A DNA stretch of 38,410 bases from an uncultured Myxococcales bacterium (lineage in GTDB: Bacteria > Myxococcota_A > Polyangia > Polyangiales > Polyangiaceae): NCBI GenBank assembly GCA_937872925.1, contig CALMUT010000100.1, forward strand, positions 1 through 38,410, read 5' to 3'. The notes below the pieces were generated by a model. That model searched no databases and was not told the origin of the DNA. It saw nothing but the letters and a program-made list of their open reading frames with translations. A program made the position numbers and the translations under genes. Each line of letters opens with the position of its first letter. Positions within the stretch are counted from its first letter, which is position 1. Below, in pieces: positions 24,505 through 33,081 of this stretch.

Positions 24505-24726
24505 ATGGATCCTGGGGAAGAGTTCCGGCGTCAGCTCCGACGTACACCCGAGTCGCCGATCTCACCGGCGGGTCTGTACGTCGCCGCAGCCGCCCTGGCC
24601 GGATTCGGCGTCTTGACCTCGGCCATCGCACTGAGCGGCGCCATGCGCTGGTCCGGCCTGATCATCGTGCTGCTGGGCGTGGGCCTCGCGCTGCGCACGC
24701 GTTGGGCGGACCGTCGCAGGCGCTGA
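24505..24726 (+). CDS. Small two-helix membrane protein
   Basis: The product has 73 residues from the ATG at 24505; the open frame extends 25 codons upstream into the preceding gene. Residues about 1-20 are charged, about 24-43 (AGLYVAAAALAGFGVLTSAI) and about 48-63 (RWSGLIIVLLGVGLALR) are membrane helices, and the C-terminus is arginine-rich, predicted cytosolic. No family is recognised. It lies 10 nt after the unknown gene and ends at the bidirectional terminator shared with rplQ. Confidence 0.6.
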   Translation: MDPGEEFRRQLRRTPESPISPAGLYVAAAALAGFGVLTSAIALSGAMRWSGLIIVLLGVGLALRTRWADRRRR

Positions 24727-24736
24727 GCCAAACGCA

Positions 24737-24771
24737 AAAACGCGGCGGAGCGCTGTCGCTCGCCGCGTTTT
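24737..24771. terminator. Bidirectional rho-independent terminator
   Basis: An 11-bp stem (24737-24747 with 24761-24771, AAAACGCGGCG and its complement) encloses a further AGCG/CGCT stem with one bulged G. The A run on one side and T run on the other make it work on both strands. It ends the plus-strand unknown-gene group and the minus-strand ribosomal cluster, whose last stop is at 24790. Confidence 0.92.
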
Positions 24772-24789
24772 CACTTGCCAAGATAATGT

Positions 24790-25347
24790 TCAGCCGGCTT
24801 CCGCGGCGGCTTCTTCTTTCTTGGTTTCCTTCTTGGCGGCCTTCTTGGGGGCTGCCTTCTTCTCGGGTTCGCCCTCGCCCTTGCCCTTGCCGGGCGCGAC
24901 TTCGTCACTGAGCAGCTCTACGATGGCCATGGGCGCGTTGTCGCCACGACGGCGGCCGAGCTTGATGATCCGAGTGTAACCACCCGGACGATCCGCATAG
25001 CGCTTCGCCAGGTCCAAGAAGAGCTTCTCGATCAGATCGATCTTCTTGGGCTCGCCGTTCTCATGAATCACCGCGAAGCGACGCAAGAACTTGCCAACTT
25101 GCTGCTTGACGGCTTGGCGGCGCGCCCGATCCGCGATGCTGAGCTTGTCGAGGGGCGCGTAGGCCACGGGGCCCAGACGCCGAGCGCGTGTGATCATGCG
25201 TTCCGCCACGCGACGGAGTTCCTTCGCCTTGGCGTCGGTGGTCTCGATCCGCTCGTGGGCGAGTAGATTCGCCGTAAGCGCGCGAAGCATGGCGCGCCGA
25301 TGGCTAGTGTTACGGCCGAACTGTCGGCCTGCATTTCTATGACGCAT
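24790..25347 (-). CDS. rplQ: 50S ribosomal protein L17, long C-terminal tail
   Basis: The product has 185 residues, compared with about 115-130 in most bacteria. The N-terminus ([20 protein letters not shown]) and core ([18 protein letters not shown]) are diagnostic of L17, which lines the polypeptide exit tunnel region of the large subunit. The extra 35 or so residues at the end are Lys/Glu/Ala-rich ([19 protein letters not shown]) and probably disordered. It starts 25 nt after rpoA and is the last gene of the cluster before the terminator at 24737-24771. Confidence 0.97.
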   Translation of the reverse strand: MRHRNAGRQFGRNTSHRRAMLRALTANLLAHERIETTDAKAKELRRVAERMITRARRLGPVAYAPLDKLSIADRARRQAVKQQVGKFLRRFAVIHENGEPKKIDLIEKLFLDLAKRYADRPGGYTRIIKLGRRRGDNAPMAIVELLSDEVAPGKGKGEGEPEKKAAPKKAAKKETKKEEAAAEAG

Positions 25348-25372
25348 CGTCGTCTCCCTTGGATCCCGGCGC

Positions 25373-26398
25373 TCAGCCTTGCGCCTGCTGCTGCTTCCAG
25401 CGCTCGATCATCGCGGGCCAGTTATCGAGCTTCATGCCCAACGAAAGTCCCATGGTGCCGAGGATTTCTTTGATTTCTTTGAGGGACTTGCGACCGAAGT
25501 TCTTGGTCTTCAGCATGTCCGCTTCGCTCTTTTGAACCAACTCACCGATCAGGGCGATGTTCGCGTTCTGCAGGCAGTTCGCCGAACGCACCGAGAGCTC
25601 TAGCTCGTCGACGCTGCGGAACAGGTTCTCGTTGAGAGGCTCCTCTTCCTGGCCGGGCGCAGTGTAGGTGGTCTCTTCGGTCTCTTCGAAGTTGATCCAG
25701 ATGGAGAGCTGCTCTTTGAGGATCTTGGCAGCAAACGAGACGGCGTCTGCCGGCTTCACGCTGCCGTTGGTCCAGACTTCGATGACCAACTTGTCGAAGT
25801 CCGTTTGCTGTCCCACGCGAGCGTTCTGCACGGTGTAGTTGACCTTGCGGATCGGCGAGAACAGCGCGTCCACCGGCATGGTGCCCAGGGGCATGGTTGC
25901 GCTCTTGTTGCGCTCCGCGGGCACGTAGCCGCGACCCACGTTGACCGTGAGCTCCATGGACAGCGGGCCCTTCTTATCGAGAGTCGCCACCGGGTGGTCG
26001 GGGTTGAGCACGGAGAGACCGTCCAGCAGCTGGATGTCGCCAGCGGTCACGATGCCGGGGCCTTCTTTTTCCAGGCGCACGGTGTAGGTCTTCGGGGTCT
26101 CGGCCTTGAAGACGACTTCCTTCAGGTTGAGGATCACGTCCGTGACATCTTCGACGACGTCCGGGATCGTGGTGAACTCGTGCAACGCGCCGTCCATACG
26201 GACCGCCGTGATCGCCGCACCTTGTAGGGACGCCAGCAGCACGCGGCGCAGAGAGTTGCCGATGGTGATGCCGAAGCCGCGCTCTAGGGGCTCGCAGGTA
26301 AACTTGCCGTAGAAATCCGAACCCGAGTCTTGCTCCAGCTGGATGCTCCGGGGACGAATCAAATCGCGCCAGTTGCGGCTCATCATTTGTGTGACCAT
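25373..26398 (-). CDS. rpoA: DNA-directed RNA polymerase subunit alpha
   Basis: The product has 341 residues. Three ATGs are possible (26398, 26386, 26383); AGGAAGGA 8 nt before the first supports 26398. The N-terminal domain (about 1-235; [22 protein letters not shown] region) forms the dimer that nucleates polymerase assembly. A Glu-rich linker follows, then the C-terminal domain (about 265-335) with its helix-hairpin-helix ([19 protein letters not shown]), which contacts UP elements and activators. The family sequence is intact. A 178-nt gap with several hairpins separates it from rpsD, far longer than other gaps in the cluster. Confidence 0.98.
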   Translation of the reverse strand: MVTQMMSRNWRDLIRPRSIQLEQDSGSDFYGKFTCEPLERGFGITIGNSLRRVLLASLQGAAITAVRMDGALHEFTTIPDVVEDVTDVILNLKEVVFKAETPKTYTVRLEKEGPGIVTAGDIQLLDGLSVLNPDHPVATLDKKGPLSMELTVNVGRGYVPAERNKSATMPLGTMPVDALFSPIRKVNYTVQNARVGQQTDFDKLVIEVWTNGSVKPADAVSFAAKILKEQLSIWINFEETEETTYTAPGQEEEPLNENLFRSVDELELSVRSANCLQNANIALIGELVQKSEADMLKTKNFGRKSLKEIKEILGTMGLSLGMKLDNWPAMIERWKQQQAQG

Positions 26399-26436
26399 TT
26401 CGGCTGTCCTTCCTGCGCTCTTCCGAGTGCTTTGGC

Positions 26437-26568
26437 CCCCGATTCCAGGGGCGCGTTATTGCGCGGCCGTCTCGACCACCATGAGGAACCCACTCCTCAT
26501 TGGTGCTCCGCGGCCTGCCCGCTATCTCACCAACTTGACTACAAAACTTGCTCGGAGCCGAAGCTCCG
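26437..26568 (-). promoter_or_regulatory. Structured spacer between rpsD and rpoA
   Basis: Three inverted repeats lie in this gap. At 26553-26568 a GC-rich stem encloses a UUCG tetraloop on the minus strand. At 26481-26500 ATGAGGA pairs perfectly with TCCTCAT. At 26437-26451 CCCC pairs with GGGG. The first is followed on the minus strand by a weak T-rich tract, so it may be a partial terminator or attenuator that lowers rpoA-rplQ relative to upstream genes; a protein-binding site is the alternative. Confidence 0.55.
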
Positions 26569-26576
26569 GGCACACA

Positions 26577-27206
26577 TCAGCGCGAGTAGTACTCAACGAC
26601 GTACTGCTCACGAATCATCGGCTCGTTCAGCTCGTCACGAACAGGCATGCTCTTGACGGTACCGGCGAGGGCGTCTTTGTCGATGTCGAGCCACGACGGG
26701 GGCGTCTTGCTCTCGGCCTGAGCCAGAGCGGACGCAACGAAGGCAATCTTCTTGCTCTTCTCGCGGATCTCGATCTTGTCGTTCACGTTCACCCGGTAGC
26801 TGGGGATGTTGAGGCGCCTGCCATTGACCAGGATGTGGCTGTGGCGAACCAGCTGCCGCGCCTGGGGCCGACTGACGGCGAAGCCCATTCGATGCACGAC
26901 GTTGTCCAGGCGACGCTCGATCAGGCCGAGCATTTCTTCACCGGTACGGCCCTTCATGCCGGAAGCCTGAGCGTAGTAGCCGGAGAACTGCTGCTCGAGC
27001 AGCCCGTAGATGCGACGCATCTTCTGCTTTTCACGCAGACGGAGGCCGTACTCGCTGAGCTTGATGCGCCCCTGGCCGTGCTGCCCCGGGGGGTAGGGAC
27101 GCCGCGCGATCGCGCATTTCTCGGTGAAGCAACGCTCACCCTTCAAATAGAGCTTCATGCCTTCGCGGCGGCAGAGCTTACAAACTGGACCTAGATAGCG
27201 AGCCAT
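26577..27206 (-). CDS. rpsD: 30S ribosomal protein S4, zinc-binding form
   Basis: The product has 209 residues, normal length. S4 nucleates 16S rRNA assembly and in some bacteria represses its own operon. The N-terminus carries the cysteine set C9, C12, C26, C31 of the zinc-binding form. The S4 RNA-binding domain (about 98-160; RPQARQLVRHSHILVNGRRL) is intact. It lies between rpsK and rpoA, the order found in proteobacteria. A stable hairpin follows its stop codon. Confidence 0.98.
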   Translation of the reverse strand: MARYLGPVCKLCRREGMKLYLKGERCFTEKCAIARRPYPPGQHGQGRIKLSEYGLRLREKQKMRRIYGLLEQQFSGYYAQASGMKGRTGEEMLGLIERRLDNVVHRMGFAVSRPQARQLVRHSHILVNGRRLNIPSYRVNVNDKIEIREKSKKIAFVASALAQAESKTPPSWLDIDKDALAGTVKSMPVRDELNEPMIREQYVVEYYSR

Positions 27207-27239
27207 ATCGTTCTTTCCAAACTGCGAGCCGGCTTCGGC

Positions 27240-27632
27240 TCAAACCCGACGCCGCTTGGGCGGACGGCAACCGTTGTGGGGGATGGGCGTCACGTCGCGA
27301 ATGATGCTGACCTTGAAGCCGACCTGCTGGAAGGCACGCAGTGCGCTCTCGCGCCCGGCGCCCGGACCTTTGACGAAGACGGCGACAGAGCGCACGCCGT
27401 GATCTTGTGCGCGTCGTCCGGCCTCTTCGGCGGCAAGCTGCGCGGCGAATGGCGTGCTCTTGCGCGAGCCCTTGAAACCACGGGACCCAGCGCTCGCCCA
27501 TGACAGAACGTTGCCGTTCACATCCGTGATCGTGACGATGGTGTTGTTGAAGGTGCTTTTGATGTGCGCAATGCCCGTCGCGATGTTCTTCTTGACGGCC
27601 TTCTTCTGGGAGCGCTTCTTCGGATTTGCCAT
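27240..27632 (-). CDS. rpsK: 30S ribosomal protein S11
   Basis: The product has 130 residues. S11 is part of the platform of the small subunit near the mRNA exit. Diagnostic stretches are [18 protein letters not shown] and the basic C-terminus [13 protein letters not shown]. The N-terminus is lysine-rich. Its stop codon lies within a six-base-pair inverted repeat (27226-27241) on the way to rpsD. It starts 15 nt after rpsM. Confidence 0.98.
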   Translation of the reverse strand: MANPKKRSQKKAVKKNIATGIAHIKSTFNNTIVTITDVNGNVLSWASAGSRGFKGSRKSTPFAAQLAAEEAGRRAQDHGVRSVAVFVKGPGAGRESALRAFQQVGFKVSIIRDVTPIPHNGCRPPKRRRV

Positions 27633-27647
27633 GGCTAGTTCCTAAGC

Positions 27648-28007
27648 TCAGCGCTTGATGCCCTTACGGGGCCCTTTTCGGGTGCGCGCGTTGGTGTGAG
27701 TTCGCTGGCCGTTCACGGGCAGCCCTTTACGGTGACGCAGACCGCGGTAGCAGCCGAGGTCCATCAGGCGCTTGATGTTCTGCTGGATTTCCCGTCGCAG
27801 ATCACCTTCCACCTTGTAGCCACCCTCGATGGCGTCGCGGATAGCTTTCACATCCGACTCGGAGAGCTCGTCCACGCGACGGTTCACGGGAATGCCCGCC
27901 TTCTTGCAGATGTCATGGGCCGTTTTCGGGCCGATGCCGTAGATGTACGGCAGTGCGTACGCGATGTGCTTGCGACGTGGGAGATCGACTCCAGAGATGC
28001 GTGCCAT
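27648..28007 (-). CDS. rpsM: 30S ribosomal protein S13
   Basis: The product has 119 residues. S13 sits in the head of the small subunit and bridges to L5 of the large subunit. [18 protein letters not shown] and [17 protein letters not shown] (a helix-two-turn-helix) and the basic tail ([15 protein letters not shown]) identify it. It lies between rpmJ and rpsK, 34 nt after rpmJ. Confidence 0.98.
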   Translation of the reverse strand: MARISGVDLPRRKHIAYALPYIYGIGPKTAHDICKKAGIPVNRRVDELSESDVKAIRDAIEGGYKVEGDLRREIQQNIKRLMDLGCYRGLRHRKGLPVNGQRTHTNARTRKGPRKGIKR

Positions 28008-28041
28008 TTTCTAAACCTTCAGCTTTCCTAAGTGCTTCTCT

Positions 28042-28155
28042 TCAGCCCTGCCGTTGCTTGTGGCGCGGGTTCTCGCAGTTCACACGAACGACACCCTTGC
28101 GGCGGATGACCTTGCACTTGTCGCAAATCTTCTTGACGCTGGGACGTACCTTCAT
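28042..28155 (-). CDS. rpmJ: 50S ribosomal protein L36, zinc-binding form
   Basis: This short gene encodes 37 residues starting [16 protein letters not shown] and ending [10 protein letters not shown]11, C14, C27 and H32 form the single zinc site of the C+ form. The length and sequence are typical. It lies 18 nt after infA and 34 nt before rpsM, the position seen in most bacteria. Confidence 0.97.
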   Translation of the reverse strand: MKVRPSVKKICDKCKVIRRKGVVRVNCENPRHKQRQG

Positions 28156-28173
28156 GACCTAACTCGCTAACTT

Positions 28174-28401
28174 TCAAAACTTCCTAGTAACCTGGCCTCG
28201 GTTGGGGTCTTGGGGAGAGAGTCGAACTTCCACGCGGTCGCCGGCAATCAACCGAACCACCGTGTGGCGAAGCTGCGTGGACGTTCCCACGCGAACTTGG
28301 CGTCCATCGTCTAGGCGCACCCGAAACATTGCTTTCGGCAGTACCTCTTCGATCACACCTGTTGTCGTCTTCTCCGTTATTGACCCTCCGTTACCGCTCA
28401 A
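28174..28401 (-). CDS. infA: Translation initiation factor IF-1, unusual start
   Basis: The product has 75 residues if it starts at the TTG at 28401, which lies inside the end of adk (an 11-nt overlap). IF-1 blocks the ribosomal A site during initiation. Its single OB-fold is clear from the core (GVIEEVLPKAMFRVRLDDGR; VRLIAGDRVEVRLSPQDP). No ATG or GTG is available before the first beta strand. The good GGAGGG at 28389-28384 stands just after the adk stop, but the codons that follow are TCA, ATA and ACG. Either the TTG with a weak ribosome site is used, or a rare ATA or ACG start is. The reading of the core is certain; the start is not. Confidence 0.88.
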   Translation of the reverse strand: MSGNGGSITEKTTTGVIEEVLPKAMFRVRLDDGRQVRVGTSTQLRHTVVRLIAGDRVEVRLSPQDPNRGQVTRKF

Positions 28402-29026
28402 GTGCTTCGTTGATTCGAGCGGTCACTTCTTCCATGGAGCCGACGCCGTCGACTCGCTTGAGCAACTTGCGCTGCTCGTAAAAGGGCAGCAGAGCTGCCG
28501 TCATGGCGTCGTACTCGTCGAGACGTCGCCGTACTGTCTCCTCCCGGTCGTCGGGCCGTTGTTCAAGGTCGGCCCCCGGGGGCGGGAGAGAGTACTTCAG
28601 GTGGTAGATATGTCCAGTCTGTTTGTCGATCCGGCGCAGGGTGGCGCGCTCGACCAAAAGGTCTTTAGAAACGTCTATTTGCAACACATGGCTCAAGGGC
28701 GTTCTGCGCTTTTCCAGTAGGGCTTCAAGGGCCTCCGCCTGGGGCGTCGTGCGGGGGAAACCGTCGAGGATGAAGCCCTTCTTGGCGTCGTCAGCGTTCA
28801 GGCGCTCGTCCACCAGGCCGATCACCACCTCGTCGGGGACCAGCTTGCCAGAGTTCATGTACTCCTCGGCCTGCTTGCCCAAGGCAGTGCCTGCGGCGCG
28901 TGCCTCCCGCAGCATGTCTCCCGTCGAGATCTTCGGGATGCCGAAGCGCTCCGCAAGCACGCTGCCCTGAGTGCCCTTCCCACTGGCGGGCGGCCCCACC
29001 AGAACGATGCGATATCCCTCACTCAT
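28391..29026 (-). CDS. adk: Adenylate kinase
   Basis: The product has 211 residues. It converts AMP and ATP to two ADP in the cytosol. The P loop is GPPASGKGTQG, the AMP-binding region includes STGDMLREA, and DGFPRTTPQAEAL follows. The LID segment (DKQTGHIYHLKYSLPPPG) lacks the four cysteines of zinc-bearing forms. Its ATG overlaps the secY stop (ATGA at 29026-29023), and infA follows with overlap. The methionine aminopeptidase gene that often sits between adk and infA is absent. Confidence 0.97.
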   Translation of the reverse strand: MSEGYRIVLVGPPASGKGTQGSVLAERFGIPKISTGDMLREARAAGTALGKQAEEYMNSGKLVPDEVVIGLVDERLNADDAKKGFILDGFPRTTPQAEALEALLEKRRTPLSHVLQIDVSKDLLVERATLRRIDKQTGHIYHLKYSLPPPGADLEQRPDDREETVRRRLDEYDAMTAALLPFYEQRKLLKRVDGVGSMEEVTARINEALER

Positions 29027-30354
29027 GTGGCCCTCCGTCCGGACAGACGTGTCACTTGCGGCCCGGTCAAGCCCTCGTAGCTGCGTGTGATCAAGTGGGC
29101 CTCAATTTGGCTCACGGTCTCCAGCGCTACGCCGACGACGATCATCAAGCTGGTGCCACCGAACTGGAACGGCACCCGGAGCGCCTGGCTGATCACCGCG
29201 GGGACGACACAAATCACGGCCACATAGATGGACCCGCCCACGGTCAGGCGAGTCAACACACGATCAAGATACTCGGCGGTATGGCGACCGGGGCGAATGC
29301 CCGGAATGTTCGCCTGCTGCTTCTTGAGGTTATCCGCCACGTCGACGGGTTGAAACGTCACAGCTGTGTAGAAAAAGCAGAAGAAGATGACGAGCGCGCC
29401 GAACAGCGTGTGAAATACCCAGTCGCCGCGGTTGAGGGACGCGGCGAATCGCGTCATGCCCGGGATGTTAAAGTTCGCGAGGGTCGTCGGGAAGAGCAGC
29501 AAGCTGGAGGCGAAAATCGGCGGGATCATGCTCGCCATATTCACCTTCAGCGGCAAATGCGCGCTGCGCCCACCGTAAATATGGCGACCCACTTGCCGTC
29601 GCGCGTACTGGATCGGAACCTGGCGCTGCGCTTTCTCGAAGAAGACGCACATGGCCACTGCGGTCATGATGACGGCGAGCAGAATCGCGATGGTCAGCGG
29701 CTCGATTTGGCCCGCGTTCGCAGACCAGTACTGGCCCATGCCGCTGGGAATGCCGCTAACGATACTGGCGAAAATGATCAGAGAAATCCCGTTGCCGATG
29801 CCGCGCTCGGTGGACTGCTCGCCCAGCCACATGATCAGCGCCGTGCCCGTGGTGAGCGTGATCATCGTCATCAAGCGGAACGGCCACCCGGAGTTCTGCA
29901 CGACGTCGCCGAAATTGCCGCCCCCCATGTCAGCGTCGTTCAAGCCCTCCAAGTAGAGAGCAACGCCAAAGCTTTGGAACGCGGAGAGCAAAATGGTGCC
30001 GTAGCGAGTGTACTGCTCGAGCTTGCGGCGACCTGCTTCGCCCTCTTTCTTCATCTCCTCGACCTGCTTACTCACCATGCCCAAGAGCTGCATGATGATG
30101 CTGGCGGAGATGTACGGCATGATGCCGAGGGCGAAGATCGACAGGTTCTCAAGCGCGCCACCTGAGAACAGGTTGAAGAGTCCCAGCAAGCCACCTTGCT
30201 GGCTGATCACGCTCTTCATCACATTGCGGTCCACACCCGGGGTCGTGATGAACACACCCGCGCGATAGATCGCTAGGATGCCCAGGGAAAACGCAATGCG
30301 CCGGCGTAGTTCCGGAACCTTGGTGATGTTTGAGAAGCCGCCAATGACCGCCAT
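29023..30354 (-). CDS. secY: Preprotein translocase subunit SecY
   Basis: The product has 443 residues and ten membrane helices, the channel-forming subunit of the SecYEG translocon in the inner membrane. Conserved stretches include ELRRRIAFSLGILAIYRAG at the N-terminus, FSGGALENLSIFALGIMPYI, and PGIRPGRHTAEYLDRVL in the cytosolic loop. The length is normal. It follows rplO after 68 nt and is coupled to adk by a 4-nt overlap. Confidence 0.98.
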   Translation of the reverse strand: MAVIGGFSNITKVPELRRRIAFSLGILAIYRAGVFITTPGVDRNVMKSVISQQGGLLGLFNLFSGGALENLSIFALGIMPYISASIIMQLLGMVSKQVEEMKKEGEAGRRKLEQYTRYGTILLSAFQSFGVALYLEGLNDADMGGGNFGDVVQNSGWPFRLMTMITLTTGTALIMWLGEQSTERGIGNGISLIIFASIVSGIPSGMGQYWSANAGQIEPLTIAILLAVIMTAVAMCVFFEKAQRQVPIQYARRQVGRHIYGGRSAHLPLKVNMASMIPPIFASSLLLFPTTLANFNIPGMTRFAASLNRGDWVFHTLFGALVIFFCFFYTAVTFQPVDVADNLKKQQANIPGIRPGRHTAEYLDRVLTRLTVGGSIYVAVICVVPAVISQALRVPFQFGGTSLMIVVGVALETVSQIEAHLITRSYEGLTGPQVTRLSGRRAT

Positions 30355-30422
30355 GAATTACCTGGATGAAATCGGGGTTCTCTTGGTGAAGCTCGTCGGT
30401 TTTTGTCCGTGGCGGGCGGCGG

Positions 30423-30917
30423 TCACTCCGCTTGCGCGGCGTCCGCTTGTGCGGGCGGGACGGTTGTTTCGATCACAACGATCTTGCCGCCGGCCTTTTC
30501 GATCTTGGCTTGCGCAGACTTGCTGAAGCCATGGGCGCTGACGGTGAGCTTTTTCGTGAGCTCGCCTTCGCCCAGGATCTTGATGCGCGCGCCGCGCTTT
30601 TGCACAAGTCGGGACTCGCGCAGGAGCTCCTCGGTCACGTCCGTGCCCGCGTCGAAGCGTTCCAAAGCCGAAACGTTGATCGCGACGGTCTTGATGGGGA
30701 ACGGCACGCGAAAACCGCGCTTGGGCAGGCGACGCTGGATCGGCGTTTGGCCACCCTGGAAATGCAGTTTGTGGAAATTGCCAGGCTGGCGCGCTTTTTG
30801 GCCCTTTTGGCCGCGGCCGCCTGTTTTGCCCAGACCACTGCCGATGCCGCGGCCCATACGCTTCTCGCGGGTGCGGCCACCGTCCGGCGGTGCGAGACGA
30901 GAAAGAATGTCGCTCAT
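30423..30917 (-). CDS. rplO: 50S ribosomal protein L15
   Basis: The product has 164 residues. L15 binds 23S rRNA late in large-subunit assembly. The glycine-rich N-terminus (GRGIGSGLGKTGGRGQKG), FEGGQ-like stretch (HFQGGQTPIQRRLPKRG) and C-terminal AQAKIEKAGGKIVVIE are diagnostic. A short Ala/Gln tail ends it. Its ATG overlaps the rpmD stop (ATGA). Confidence 0.97.
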   Translation of the reverse strand: MSDILSRLAPPDGGRTREKRMGRGIGSGLGKTGGRGQKGQKARQPGNFHKLHFQGGQTPIQRRLPKRGFRVPFPIKTVAINVSALERFDAGTDVTEELLRESRLVQKRGARIKILGEGELTKKLTVSAHGFSKSAQAKIEKAGGKIVVIETTVPPAQADAAQAE

Positions 30918-31105
30918 GACTTCTTCTCCTGCACCTCAACGAGGTGCATCACTTTCTTGACCATGCCGCGGAACGAAGGGGTGTTTGCCACTTCGACCTT
31001 GGACCCAATGCCCCGCAGGCCCAGCCCCTTGAGGACTGCGCGCTGGGGGTGCGGGCGACCGATGGCGCTCCGCACCTGCGTTACTGACAGTTTCTGCGTG
31101 TTCAC
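30914..31105 (-). CDS. rpmD: 50S ribosomal protein L30
   Basis: The product has 63 residues starting at a GTG that overlaps the rpsE stop (GTGA at 31105-31102). The sequence ([20 protein letters not shown] and [20 protein letters not shown]) is the small alpha/beta L30 fold; the family is dispensable in some bacteria. It is followed by rplO with an ATGA overlap. Confidence 0.96.
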   Translation of the reverse strand: MNTQKLSVTQVRSAIGRPHPQRAVLKGLGLRGIGSKVEVANTPSFRGMVKKVMHLVEVQEKKS

Positions 31106-31692
31106 GACGTCACTCCACCACTTCCATCCGAAGACGACGCAACGATGGACTGTGCAACTGCGGCGCGGGAACTCATGCGCTGGATGGGATAGTGCACAGT
31201 CACTGCGTCAACGTCCTTGTCGCGGGCGCCAGCGATATCTGCGGGCGTGCGCAGGGATTTGAGCGCCTCCATCGTCGCGTTGACGACGTTGTACTTGTTG
31301 GCGGAGCCAAGGCACTTGGTCAAGATATCTTGAATGCCAGCGGACTCAACGACCGCGCGCACAGGCCCGCCGGCGATAACGCCCGTACCTGGAGCAGCGG
31401 GGCGCAGCAGCACACGACCAGCACCAAACTCACCGATCGCTTCGTGGGGAATGGTCGCGCCGATCATCGGCACCTTGACCAGATTCTTGCGAGCCTGATC
31501 GTTTCCCTTGCGGATCGCCTCAGGCACTTCGTTGGCCTTGCCCAGGCCGACGCCGACATGTCCGGACTCATCCCCAACCACCACCAGGGCGGCGAAGCTG
31601 AATCGACGACCACCCTTGACCACCTTCGCCACGCGATTGATGTGGATGACGCGCTCTTTCAGCTTTTCATCGTCGTATTGCTCGAATGCCAT
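31102..31692 (-). CDS. rpsE: 30S ribosomal protein S5
   Basis: The product has 196 residues, longer than the usual 160-175. S5 lies near the decoding centre and influences accuracy. The double-stranded-RNA-binding-like N-terminal part ([35 protein letters not shown]) and the C-terminal part ([20 protein letters not shown]) are intact. The additional 25 or so C-terminal residues are Ser/Ala/Gly-rich. It follows rplR after 20 nt. Confidence 0.97.
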   Translation of the reverse strand: MAFEQYDDEKLKERVIHINRVAKVVKGGRRFSFAALVVVGDESGHVGVGLGKANEVPEAIRKGNDQARKNLVKVPMIGATIPHEAIGEFGAGRVLLRPAAPGTGVIAGGPVRAVVESAGIQDILTKCLGSANKYNVVNATMEALKSLRTPADIAGARDKDVDAVTVHYPIQRMSSRAAVAQSIVASSSDGSGGVTS

Positions 31693-31712
31693 TTTCTTGT
31701 TTCCACTCTGAA

Positions 31713-32072
31713 TCAGAAGGAGAGACCGGCCTCGCGCGCCGCATCCGCCAACGCTTTTACGCGCCCGTGATAGAGGTAGCCGTTGCGATCGAATACGACC
31801 TTGGCGACTTTCTTCTCAAGACACATCTTGGCGAGCAATGCGCCCACCTTCTTCGCTGCGTCGGTCTTGGTATCTTCACCCAAGGTGGGCTTCAGATCCG
31901 GGGACAGAGTCGAGGCCGCAGCAATGGTCTTGCCAATGCCGTCGTCCACGACCTGTGCGTAGATGTGCTTCGAGGTACGAAACACCGTAAGGCGCGGACG
32001 CTCGGTTCCGCCGGATATCTTATTGCGAATGCGCAGCTTGCGCCGATCGCGTCCTGTTAGCTTTCCGTGCAT
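31713..32072 (-). CDS. rplR: 50S ribosomal protein L18
   Basis: The product has 119 residues. L18 binds 5S rRNA together with L5 and L25-like proteins. The motifs [20 protein letters not shown] and [20 protein letters not shown] are characteristic. It lies 24 nt after rplF, in the standard place. Confidence 0.97.
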   Translation of the reverse strand: MHGKLTGRDRRKLRIRNKISGGTERPRLTVFRTSKHIYAQVVDDGIGKTIAAASTLSPDLKPTLGEDTKTDAAKKVGALLAKMCLEKKVAKVVFDRNGYLYHGRVKALADAAREAGLSF

Positions 32073-32096
32073 GTTCTAGCCCTGCCTAAACCTGAA

Positions 32097-32675
32097 TTAC
32101 TTCTTGCCGCCCTTGCCGGCCTTACCGGCCTTGCGGCGGATTTGCTCACCCCGGAATCGCACGCCCTTGCCGGCGTACGGTTCAGGCGGTCGGAATGCGC
32201 GGATGGTCGCAGCGGCCTGTCCCAGGGCCGCGGCGTCCGCGCTCGCTAGGATGAGCACTGTTCCCTTGCTGTCACCCGGAATGGTCGCGGTGATCTCTGC
32301 GGGCAAATCGAATTCGACGGGATGAGAAAGACCGAGCTGGAATACCAGCTTCTTGCCCTTGAGCTCACAGCGGTAACCGGTGCCGTGCAGCTCCAGGATC
32401 TTCTCGTACCCCTCAGCGGCGCCCTTCACCATAGATGCGACGAGCGCTCGGCTCAGGCCCTGCAAGCGGGCTGCCTCGTTCTCCGCGGCCGTGGCGTCGA
32501 TGACGACGTTGTCGCCGTCTTTCTTGACGACCACGATCTCGGGGATCGAGCGCGACAGCTTGCCCTTCGGCCCCTGCACCTCGACCTTGCCGGGGGTGAT
32601 GTTGATGGTCACGCCTTTGGGCACCGGGACGGGGCGCTTGCCGATGCGTGACTCTTTACGAACTTGCGCTTCCAT
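32097..32675 (-). CDS. rplF: 50S ribosomal protein L6
   Basis: The product has 192 residues from the ATG at 32675, which overlaps the rpsH stop by one base (TGATG) with GTGAGG 7 nt upstream; a GTG one codon earlier is possible. L6 lies near the factor-binding site of the large subunit. The two-fold repeated fold is evident from RIGKRPVPVPKGVTI through the C-terminal PPEPYAGKGVRF. The Lys/Gly-rich end (KAGKAGKGGKK) is longer than usual. Confidence 0.97.
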   Translation of the reverse strand: MEAQVRKESRIGKRPVPVPKGVTINITPGKVEVQGPKGKLSRSIPEIVVVKKDGDNVVIDATAAENEAARLQGLSRALVASMVKGAAEGYEKILELHGTGYRCELKGKKLVFQLGLSHPVEFDLPAEITATIPGDSKGTVLILASADAAALGQAAATIRAFRPPEPYAGKGVRFRGEQIRRKAGKAGKGGKK

Positions 32676-33076
32676 CACCAAACCTCACACAAGAGTTCGC
32701 CGCCGACGCGCTTGCGACGGGCTTCGCCGTCGGTCATCAGCCCTTGGGACGTGCTGAGGATCGACACACCCAAGCCGCTGAGCACGCTCGGGATCTCGCT
32801 ATGACGCACGTAGACCCGACGACCGGGCTTGGACACGCGCTTGAGGCCGCGGAACGCTGCTTTGCGCTCCTTGGTGTACTTGAGCACGATGGTCAGAGTC
32901 TCCCGGGGTTGCGTGCCGATCTTCTCGGTGCGCACGTCAGCGATGTAGCCCTCTTGCTTGAGCAACTGGGCAACAGCAGCCTTCAGCCGGCTGTGCGGGA
33001 CGTTCGTGAACTCATGGCGCGCCAATGCCGCGTTGCGGATACGTGCCAACAGGTCGGAAACAGGGTCGGTCAACAT
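32675..33076 (-). CDS. rpsH: 30S ribosomal protein S8
   Basis: The product has 133 residues. S8 binds helix 21 of 16S rRNA, and in Escherichia coli it represses the spc operon. DPVSDLLARIRNAALARHEF and the C-terminal STSQGLMTDGEARRKRVGG are diagnostic. It follows rpsN after only 5 nt and is coupled to rplF. Confidence 0.98.
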   Translation of the reverse strand: MLTDPVSDLLARIRNAALARHEFTNVPHSRLKAAVAQLLKQEGYIADVRTEKIGTQPRETLTIVLKYTKERKAAFRGLKRVSKPGRRVYVRHSEIPSVLSGLGVSILSTSQGLMTDGEARRKRVGGELLCEVW

Positions 33077-33081
33077 GGCTC

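Noticed and set aside
28900..30165. Plus-strand open frame of 421 codons opposite secY and adk
   Set aside because: The His/Arg/Asp-rich translation is typical of the antisense of membrane-protein genes, and secY on the other strand is certain.
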